Below are positions 32,027 to 38,873 of a stretch of DNA of 41,807 nucleotides, piece by piece. The notes under the pieces are model-generated. The model saw only the letters and a list, made by a program, of their open reading frames with translations. It did not search any database and had not been told where the DNA came from. The position numbers and the translations under genes are program-made. This stretch comes from Scytonema sp. UIC 10036 (GTDB lineage Bacteria > Cyanobacteriota > Cyanobacteriia > Cyanobacteriales > Nostocaceae), in contig NZ_WJFC01000113.1 of assembly GCF_009725235.1 (NCBI RefSeq), positions 1-41,807 of the forward strand, written 5' to 3'. How positions within the stretch are numbered: the stretch's first letter is position 1; each line of letters begins with the position of its first letter.

Positions 32027-34045
32027 ATGCCAACTCAAGTTGTCCAAAATCAACCCCTAACAAATACGTCTTCGGCTTTTATTCGATTTTGGGAAGATGT
32101 AAAAGCGATCGCTCAGCCCTACTGGTATCCAACAAAGATAGAGGGAAGAGCATTTTCTGACGTGATTCGTGCATGGGGAATGCTGATTCTCCTAATCTTA
32201 TTAATCGTCGCACTTGTGGGTGCAACTGTTTTTAATAGTTTCGTTAGTCGCTATTTACTCGATATCATCACTAAAGAGAAGGACCTTTCTAAGTTTTTTA
32301 ACGCGTTATGGCTTTACGGTATAGCGCTCGTCGTGGTAACGCTTTTGGCAGGGTTTTCTAAATTTCTCAGAAAAACAATTGCTCTCGATTGGTATCAATG
32401 GCTAAATAATCACACTCTATCAAAATATTTAAGTGGTCGAGCCTATTATAAAATCAACTTTAGAGCTGATTTGGACAATCCAGATCAACGTCTGTCTCAA
32501 GAAATTGAACCCATTGCCAGCAATGCTCTGAGTTTTTCAGCGACTTTCTTAGAAAAAATATTGGAGATGACAGCTTTTTTAATAATTCTTTGGTCAATTT
32601 CTCAACAAGTTGCAGTTATTCTAGTGACTTACACAGTCATAGGCAATTTGATTGCCGTTTACTTGACTCAAGAATTAAATAAGATTAACCAAGAAGAACT
32701 TGAATCGAAAGCTGACTACACCTATAGTCTGACTCATGTTCGCACTCATGCTGAATCAATAGCTTTCTTTCGGGGAGAGAACCAAGAATCAAATATCATT
32801 GGACGGCGATTTATCCATCTGATAAGAAATGCTAAACGCAAGTTAGATTGGGAGAGAAATAAAGACATTTTTAATAGAGGATATCAGGCTATAATCCAAA
32901 TATTTCCATTCATAGTATTTGGACCTTTAGACATTCAAGGTAAAATGGAATTTGGAGAAATTAGCCAAGCCGCTTTAGCTTGTAATCTTTTTGCTACTGC
33001 GCTGGCAGAATTAATCAATGAATTTGGTACTTCCGGACGATTTTCTAGTTACGTTGAACGTTTATCTGAGTTTTCAGATGCTTTAGAAGAAGTGACTAAA
33101 CAACCCGAAAATGTAAGTACTATTAAAACAATAGAAGAAAACCATCTGGCTTTTGAGAATGTTACCTTAAAAACGCCAAACTACGAACAGACTATTGTAG
33201 AAGATTTGTCGCTCTCTGTTCAACCAGGAGAAGGGTTGTTGATTGTTGGACCGAGTGGTCGGGGGAAAAGTTCTCTGTTACGAGCGATCGCTGGTTTGTG
33301 GAATGCGGGGACTGGTCGTCTGGTGCGACCTCCCCTGGAATCCGTCTTATTTTTGCCTCAACGTCCTTACATAATATTGGGAACTTTGCGCGAACAGTTA
33401 CTTTATCCTAATACCAATCGTCAAATGGGCGATCGCGAACTCAAAGACGTTTTGCAACAAGTCAACCTGCAAAACTTATTGAGTCGAGTCGATGGCTTTG
33501 ATACAGAGGTTCCTTGGGAGAACATTTTATCTTTAGGAGAACAGCAGCGCCTTGCTTTCGCACGACTGTTAGTTACCCGTCCGAGCTTTACTATCTTAGA
33601 TGAAGCAACGAGTGCTTTAGATTTGAACAATGAAGGAAATTTATATCAACAGTTACAAGAGACAAAAACAACATTTATTAGTGTTGGACATAGGGAGAGC
33701 TTATTTAATTATCATCAATGGGTTCTAGAACTTTCACAAGATTCGGGTTGGCAACTTGTGACCGTACAGGATTATCGCCAGCAAAAAGCAAAAGAAATGA
33801 TTGTGAATCCAGACAATAACCCTCAAATTACAATAGAATCACCACAGAATCAATCCTTAAGTCAACCAGAAACAAGCACAATTTCAGGGCTTTCTCATAA
33901 AGAAATGCAGGGATTAGTAGGTGTTTCAATTAGCACCATTAGAAGCAAAGCAAGCCAAGGTAAGTCCATCACAACTCAGGATGGCTTTACCTACCGCTAT
34001 GACAAAGATCCCAAGGTGTTGAAATGGGTTAGAGTTGAGGGTTAA
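32027..34045 (+). CDS. SbmA/BacA-type ABC transporter, copy 1
   Basis: A 672-residue half-transporter of the ABC_membrane_2/SbmA-BacA-like family (peptide or vitamin B12-like substrates). The membrane domain has 'LDWYQWLNNHTLSKYLSGRA' and 'DNPDQRLSQEIEP', diagnostic of this family. The ATPase has Walker A GPSGRGKSS (near 408), signature LSLGEQQRLAFARL and Walker B FTILDEATSALD. A ~55-residue tail follows a Gln/Pro/Ser-rich linker: LSHKEMQGLVGVSISTI and 'GFTYRYDKDPKVLKWVRV'. It is closely similar to the convergent gene at 34621-36735. In NRPS clusters such transporters export the peptide. Confidence 0.9.
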   Translation: MPTQVVQNQPLTNTSSAFIRFWEDVKAIAQPYWYPTKIEGRAFSDVIRAWGMLILLILLIVALVGATVFNSFVSRYLLDIITKEKDLSKFFNALWLYGIALVVVTLLAGFSKFLRKTIALDWYQWLNNHTLSKYLSGRAYYKINFRADLDNPDQRLSQEIEPIASNALSFSATFLEKILEMTAFLIILWSISQQVAVILVTYTVIGNLIAVYLTQELNKINQEELESKADYTYSLTHVRTHAESIAFFRGENQESNIIGRRFIHLIRNAKRKLDWERNKDIFNRGYQAIIQIFPFIVFGPLDIQGKMEFGEISQAALACNLFATALAELINEFGTSGRFSSYVERLSEFSDALEEVTKQPENVSTIKTIEENHLAFENVTLKTPNYEQTIVEDLSLSVQPGEGLLIVGPSGRGKSSLLRAIAGLWNAGTGRLVRPPLESVLFLPQRPYIILGTLREQLLYPNTNRQMGDRELKDVLQQVNLQNLLSRVDGFDTEVPWENILSLGEQQRLAFARLLVTRPSFTILDEATSALDLNNEGNLYQQLQETKTTFISVGHRESLFNYHQWVLELSQDSGWQLVTVQDYRQQKAKEMIVNPDNNPQITIESPQNQSLSQPETSTISGLSHKEMQGLVGVSISTIRSKASQGKSITTQDGFTYRYDKDPKVLKWVRVEG

Positions 34046-34101
34046 ATTAAAAACCGCAGAGGGCACACTAGAGCGCAGAGGAAGAGAAGGAGAGGATCGC
34101 C

Positions 34102-34372
34102 TCGTTCCCAGGCTCAGCCTGGGAATGCCATTCAAGAGGCTCCGCCTCCTGCGTGCAGCTAGTACAGGTTGGCATAAGTTTAGATAACCGAATTTACTTC
34201 TTGCAGTACTACTCCCTTTCCGCCATAAGATTACCGATCTTCTTCTCCTCTTTCTTCGTGCTCTTTGCGTCTTTGCGGTTCATTTAATTAGGTAATCTTC
34301 AAGCGGTTGGGGAGTAGTTAAGCGAGGCAGAGCCGAGCAGCCTGCATTCCCAGGCTCAGCCTGGGAACGAGA
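34102..34372. repeat. REP-like pair in opposite orientation, second locus
   Basis: Left unit CTCGTTCCCAGGCTCAGCCT...GAGGCTCCGCCTCC (34102-34150); right unit, reversed, GAGGCAGAGCC...CCCAGGCTCAGCCTGGGAAC (34323-34370). 'GCTCTTTGCGTCTTTGCGG' lies between them, the same composite layout as at 15354-15612. A further 'CCGCAGAGGGCACACTAGAG' unit precedes it (34052). No gene lies within. Confidence 0.7.
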
Positions 34373-34373
34373 A

Positions 34374-34475
34374 TTATGAATCCTTGAGTCCCATTTTTTG
34401 CATTCCTTGCTGAATGCAAACTCTTAACTGCTCGGCTAAAACTTGGACGTGAGGTTGAGTCATCATTGTAATATT
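34374..34475 (-). pseudogene. NRPS thioesterase C-terminal remnant
   Basis: In the frame ending with TAA at 34374-34376 the minus strand reads NITMMTQPHVQVLAEQL, then RVCIQQGMQKMGLKDS. This parallels the C-terminus of the intact NRPS at 38874 (HITMMTQPHVHVLAERLKAC, then IQQARR), including the segment after the catalytic His. Only about 33 codons remain. They are joined directly to an IS630 transposase remnant. Confidence 0.75.
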
Positions 34476-34611
34476 GGTTAGGGGCCATAATCGAACTGAA
34501 GAGTTGTAACTCAGGGGAGTAGGCTGGTAAATCGATCAAATCAATCCCTTCAGGTATCGTCAGCTCATTGCTTGTATGCCATCCTGCTTGGTCAATAGCT
34601 AACAACGACAA
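34476..34611 (-). pseudogene. IS630-family transposase remnant
   Basis: The minus strand encodes LLAIDQAGWHTSNELTIPEG and 'IDLIDLPAYSPELQ', the DDE-domain segment of IS630/Tc1-mariner-like transposases containing a catalytic Asp. After a frameshift near 34500 it reads RLWPLT, the next conserved block. Both element ends are missing. It abuts the stop of the ABC transporter at 34621. Confidence 0.8.
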
Positions 34612-34620
34612 GATGCCCCA

Positions 34621-36735
34621 CTAAACTCTGACCCATTTCAACACCTTGGGGTTTTTGTCGTAGCGGTAGGTAAAGCCATCCTTAGTTGTGATGGACTTGC
34701 CAACGCTTGCCTTGCGTCTGATGGTGTTAATGGGATCGCCTGTTAATCTCTGCATTTCCTTATGAGAAAGCCTTGAACTTGCGCTGATTTCTGGTTGACT
34801 TGGGGATTGATTCTGTGGTGAAACATCTATTGTAATTTGAGGGTTTTCGGGAGGATTAGTACTAGTTTCTTGGACTTCTGTAATTTGAGGGTTTTCGGGA
34901 GGATTAGTACTAATTTCTTTAACTTCTGTAATTGGAGGGTTTTCAGGAGGATTAGTACTAATTTCTTTAACTTTTTGAAGGCGATAATCCTCCACAGTCA
35001 GAAGTTTCCAACTGGAATTTTGTGACAGTTCCAAAACCCATTGATGATAATTAAATAAACTCTCTCGATGTCCAACACTGATAAAAGTTGTTTTCGTTTC
35101 TTGCAATTGTTGATATAAATTGCCTTCATTGTTCAAATCCAGAGCACTAGTTGCTTCATCTAAAATAGTAAAGCTGGGATGAGTAATTAACAATCTTGCA
35201 AAAGCCAAGCGTTGTTGTTCTCCCAGCGATAAGATATTTTCCCAAGGGACTTCTGTATCAAAACTATCGATTCGAGTCAGCAAGTTTTGCAGGTTGACTT
35301 GTTGCAAAATTTCTTCGAGTTCTCGATCGCTCATTTGACGATTTGTCTGAGGATAGAGTAACTGTTCGCGCAATGTTCCCAGAATTATATAAGGACGTTG
35401 GGGCAAAAATAAGATTTCTTCTCGATCCGGTCGCACTATGCGACCAGTTCCCGCATTCCACAAACCTGCGATCGCTCTCAACAGAGAACTTTTTCCTCGA
35501 CCACTCGGTCCAACAATCAATAAACCTTCTCCTGGTTGAACAGACAGTGATAAGTCTTCGACGATGACCTGTTCATAGTTTGGCGTTTGTAAGGTGACAT
35601 TCTCAAAAGCCAGACGGTTTTCTTCAATTGTTTTGATGGTACTCACGTTCTCTGGCTGTTGCGTAACAGCTTCCAACGCACCCGAAAACTCAGCTAAACG
35701 CTCAGCATAACTGGAAAATCTTCCTGAAGTTGCGAATTCTCTGATTAATTCTGCCATAGCAGTGGCAAACAGATTACAAGCTAAACTGGCTTGAGCTATT
35801 TCTCCAAAATCAATTTCACCTCTAATCTGTAAAGGTCCAAATACTATAAATGGAAATATTTGGATAGCCGCCTGGTATCCTCTGTTAAAAATATCCTGAG
35901 TTCTCTCCCAATTAATCTTGCGTTTAGTACTTTGAATAATATTATAAAATCTTCGCTGAATTATATTTAATTCTTTTTTTTCTCCCTGAAAAAAAGCTAT
36001 TGATTCAGCATGATTGCGAACATGAGTCAGGCTGTAAGTATAGTCTGCTTCAAATTCGAGTTCCTCTTGATTAATCTTATTCAATTCTTGCGCCAAGTAA
36101 ACAGCAATTAAATTGCCTATTATGGTATATGCAACCAATGCAATTGCAATAAATTGGGAAAGAGACCAGAGAATTATTAAAAAAGTTACCATTTCCAGCA
36201 CTTTTTCTAGGAAAGTAGCCGAAAAACTGAGAGCATTTTTGGTAAGAGGTTCGATTTCTTGAGATATTCGTTGATCTGGATTATCAACATCGGATTTAAA
36301 GTTGATTTTATAATAAGCACGATGGCTCAAATATTTTTCTAAAATAGAATTATTTAGCCATTGGTACCAATCAAGAGCGATTTGTTTTCTCACAAATTTA
36401 GAAAACCCTACTAAGAGCGTTACGCAAACAAGAGCACCGCCGTAAACCCATAACGTATTAACCAATTTAGTTAAATCTTTTTCTTCAACGATGATATCGA
36501 GTAAATAGCGATTAACAAAGCTATTAAAAGCAGTTACAGCCACAAGGGCGACGATTAATAATATCAGGAGAATGAGCATCGCCCACGAACGAATTACATC
36601 TGAAAATGCTCTTCCTCTTGCCTCTGTTGGATACCAGTAAGGTCCGGCGATCGCTCTGACATTCTCCCAAAATTGATTAGCTTCTGGAGAAGAATCATTC
36701 ATTGAGGTTTTATCAAGAAAAGTTGTAGATTGCAT
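34621..36735 (-). CDS. SbmA/BacA-type ABC transporter, copy 2
   Basis: A 704-residue paralogue of the transporter at 32027-34045, with the same membrane-domain landmarks (LDWYQWLNNSILEKYL, DNPDQRISQEIEP), Walker A GPSGRGKSS, signature LSLGEQQR and the same ~50-residue C-terminal tail (LSHKEMQRLTGDPINTIRRK ... FTYRYDKNPKVLKWVRV). It is longer because the linker has three 16-residue repeats (EVKEISTNPPENPQIT type). It is downstream of, and on the same strand as, the NRPS and the broken HphA-like gene, 41 bp after the latter's stop. It is therefore the likely dedicated exporter of the peptide, comparable in position to AptF. Confidence 0.9.
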   Translation of the reverse strand: MQSTTFLDKTSMNDSSPEANQFWENVRAIAGPYWYPTEARGRAFSDVIRSWAMLILLILLIVALVAVTAFNSFVNRYLLDIIVEEKDLTKLVNTLWVYGGALVCVTLLVGFSKFVRKQIALDWYQWLNNSILEKYLSHRAYYKINFKSDVDNPDQRISQEIEPLTKNALSFSATFLEKVLEMVTFLIILWSLSQFIAIALVAYTIIGNLIAVYLAQELNKINQEELEFEADYTYSLTHVRNHAESIAFFQGEKKELNIIQRRFYNIIQSTKRKINWERTQDIFNRGYQAAIQIFPFIVFGPLQIRGEIDFGEIAQASLACNLFATAMAELIREFATSGRFSSYAERLAEFSGALEAVTQQPENVSTIKTIEENRLAFENVTLQTPNYEQVIVEDLSLSVQPGEGLLIVGPSGRGKSSLLRAIAGLWNAGTGRIVRPDREEILFLPQRPYIILGTLREQLLYPQTNRQMSDRELEEILQQVNLQNLLTRIDSFDTEVPWENILSLGEQQRLAFARLLITHPSFTILDEATSALDLNNEGNLYQQLQETKTTFISVGHRESLFNYHQWVLELSQNSSWKLLTVEDYRLQKVKEISTNPPENPPITEVKEISTNPPENPQITEVQETSTNPPENPQITIDVSPQNQSPSQPEISASSRLSHKEMQRLTGDPINTIRRKASVGKSITTKDGFTYRYDKNPKVLKWVRV
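34831..34974. repeat. Three-unit 48-bp minisatellite in the transporter gene
   Basis: Units start at 34831, 34879 and 34927, each 48 bp with only a few differences. Being a multiple of 3, they keep the frame and encode 16-residue Pro/Asn-rich linker repeats between the ATPase and the C-terminal tail. Copy 1 of the transporter has a single, shorter linker. Confidence 0.92.
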
Positions 36736-36776
36736 ATCTTAAAAATTAATTTAGGTTCTTGAGGCTGAGTAATGGA

Positions 36777-37382
36777 TTATTCCAAGACGCCGTTTTCCCA
36801 TAGCTCTAACACCTCATTGGCTGTAAAATAGCGTTCTTGTTCAGTAGCAAGAGATTTGATCGCGGCGCGCATTTTCTCGTATTGCTCTTTTGGTTGGGGA
36901 TTGTGCAGTTGCTTTTCAAATAGATATTGGAAATTACTGACTCCACTCCATTTGCCAAATACAACATCTATCGTATTATAAGGTAATGCTCCATAGCTGT
37001 TGGGATCGGAAAACAAAGAATTGACATGGATACCTGATTCGTGGCGTTGAGCAGCTTGAGAGTAAGGAGGGGCGGGACGAATCCCCAGTTGCTCAATGCG
37101 ATCGGTCACGGCGGCGAGAGCGTCATAGTTGATGCCCTTGACTTCAATTCCGAAGCGGACTCGCAACCCATTTAACACCTGCTCAAGGGCAACATTTCCG
37201 GCTCGCTCCCCTATACCGCCAAATGTACCCGATACTAAAGTCGCTCCAGCCATAAGGGACTGGAGGGTATTTTCGAGAGCCATGCCCATATCATTGTGAT
37301 AGTGTACTCCGAAAGCTACTCCTGTAGTCGATTGGAGCAGGTCGTTAACCCAGATATAGCTCTTTTCTGGACTAATACCAAT
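36777..37382 (-). pseudogene. HphA/NifV-like synthase (isopropylmalate-synthase family), 5' part lost
   Basis: The frame encodes the C-terminal ~200 residues of an HMGL-like acyl-CoA condensing enzyme: 'GVHYHNDMGMALENTLQSLM' (metal-binding H.HND), 'GTFGGIGERAGNVALEQVLN', RHESGIHVNSLF and 'VFGKWSGVSNFQYL'. It ends without the regulatory dimer domain of LeuA, as in homocitrate synthase and in benzylmalate-synthase-like HphA. Codons continue upstream of the ATG at 37289 to a stop at 37383-37385, where IS630 sequence begins, so the N-terminal half is gone. Lying between an NRPS with TE and an ABC transporter, it fits HphA/AptE, which makes the homophenylalanine/homotyrosine precursor. The precise substrate is not proven. 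Confidence 0.78.
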
Positions 37383-38325
37383 TTAATATGAAGCTGCATA
37401 TAATAGAGGGGTGCAAACCTAATGATTTTAGATGCCCATGAGCCGCCCATTTAAGATTGAGATCGCCGAAAGCGAAGAGGAACTAAAAAAACGCCTACAG
37501 AAAGCCAGCTTGGGAAACCAGAAAGAAAAGCTACAGATGCTGTGGTGGCTCAAAAGTGGGCAGGTAAGCGAGCAGCAGGAAATAGGATTCCGCTTGGGTA
37601 AAGATACTTCAACAGTGACAAGATGGTTGCAGAAATATCGTTCAGGTGGGCTGTCTAGCTTACTGGAAATCAAGAAAGCTCCAGGGGCAAAACGAAAAAT
37701 CAACGATGCTGCGATCGCTTCCCTCAAGCAGGAGTTGGAAACTGGAATTGGATTTAGTAGTTATGGTGCAATTGTTGAATGGTTCCAAAAAGAGCATGAA
37801 CTGGAGATCGAGTATGGAACAGTTTATGCATGGGTTCGGTATCGATTAGGGGCAAAACTAAAAGTACCGCGTCCCCAAAGCTACAAGCAGGACGAAGAGT
37901 TGATATCTGAGTTTAAAAAAAACTCGGTATCATTCTAAATCGTCTGGAAAAACTTTTGGCACAAGGTTCGTATGTCCATTACCTGTGTCAGGATGAAACT
38001 AGAGTTGGCTTGAAAACCTTAACAGGAAAAGTAATTACCGGAAAGGGAGTTAAGCCCACTGTTGAGGTGAAATGGGAACGGGAAAATTTTTGGATTTATG
38101 GTGCAATTGAACCTTTGAGTGGAAAACATTTTCAACATGAATATCCTAAACTCAACGGTGAATATTTTCAACAGTTCTTGGACTGGCTATCTCAGCAATT
38201 AGGCAGCGACTATGCAATTTTACAGATTGACCAAGCTCCTGCTCATACAAGTTCTGCGATTCGCTGGCCTGAAAATATTATTCCTCTGCTTCAACCACCT
38301 CATGCCCCCGAACTTAACCCGATAG
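37383..38325 (+). mobile_element. IS630-family insertion, 3'-truncated
   Basis: The element begins where the HphA-like frame ends (about 37383) and carries a two-frame transposase. Sequence after 38325 no longer reads as IS630, so the right end is lost. Terminal inverted repeats and the expected TA target duplication could not be confirmed. Confidence 0.75.
37432..38325 (+). pseudogene. IS630-family transposase, two frames, C-terminus lost
   Basis: ORF A (37432-37938; ATG 37438 also possible) carries the helix-turn-helix part: 'RLGKDTSTVTRWLQKYRSGG' and a winged 'IGFSSYGAIVEWFQKEHELE'. ORF B continues in the -1 frame with the DDE domain: YLCQDETRVGL, YAILQIDQAPAHTS and APELNPIE. The switch falls on A8 at 37915-37922. 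A-AAA-AAC (37917-37923) is in the right phase for programmed -1 frameshifting. After APELNPIE, where the catalytic Glu and a further ~50 residues should follow, the sequence changes to THIPHPQLAQSV and ends at 38459, so it is probably inactive. Confidence 0.85.
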
Positions 38326-38461
38326 AAACCCACATTCCGCACCCTCAACTGGCACAATCGGTTTTTACTGCTTTTTTCAATGCACTAATGCTATCTAAAA
38401 TACTATTGTTACTGATAATAAGTAATTTAGACTACATTTGCCTCAGTGATATAGCATAATT
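38326..38461. other. Short unassigned segment between two transposase remnants
   Basis: ACCCACATTCCGCACCCTCA at the left border looks like the outer end of another element inserted into or beside the IS630 copy. The remaining AT-rich bases show nothing recognisable. Confidence 0.35.
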
Positions 38462-38686
38462 AATCTCCGATTAAATCGTGATTTTTCTAACATTGTTGGC
38501 ACTAAGTTGTGGTCTTTCATATAAGCGCAAGCCTTACTATGATTGCCACCAAAAAATATTGCGGCAATCAGTGCGCCCTGTGATAATTTCTGCATCACTC
38601 ATTTTAATCCGAACATCTTCATCGTGTCCGATCGCTTTGAGAAGGTCGTCGATGATAGCATAGATAGCAATTGTTTTATTTAGCAT
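38462..38686 (-). pseudogene. IS982-like transposase N-terminal remnant
   Basis: From the ATG at 38686 the minus strand reads MLNKTIAIYAIIDDLLKAIG, then HDEDVRIKMSDAEIIT. After a frameshift near 38575 it continues as AAIFFGGNHSKACAYMKDHN and LVPTMLEKSRFNRR. This is the N-terminal part of an IS982/IS4-like transposase found in cyanobacteria. The DDE core is absent. Confidence 0.75.
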
Positions 38687-38773
38687 CTTCCTCTCTAGTT
38701 TTATTCCAGGAGAGGATTTTATTCCTTAAGTGGTATCTTGCGATCGCCTAAATTTATAACTAGCAACTTGGGT

Positions 38774-38833
38774 TATGTAGTTGCGCTGTCTTCGCTCAAG
38801 ACAGTCGTGGAGCGAAGACAGCGCAACTACATA
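38774..38833. repeat. Perfect 24-bp inverted repeat downstream of the NRPS gene
   Basis: Left arm 38774-38797 (TATGTAGTTGCGCTG...CGCTC), 12-nt loop 38798-38809, right arm 38810-38833, exactly complementary. It lies 41 bp after the NRPS stop codon (minus strand). The RNA hairpin would be very stable on either strand. It could act as a transcription or 3'-end barrier, or be a small palindromic mobile repeat. No T-run follows on the minus strand. Confidence 0.85.
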
Positions 38834-38873
38834 CCTTATTATAAGTGTTCAACCGGACATGATATCACACGAG

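Noticed and set aside
37428..37727. Minus-strand ORF within IS630 ORF A
   Set aside because: Antisense shadow of the transposase.
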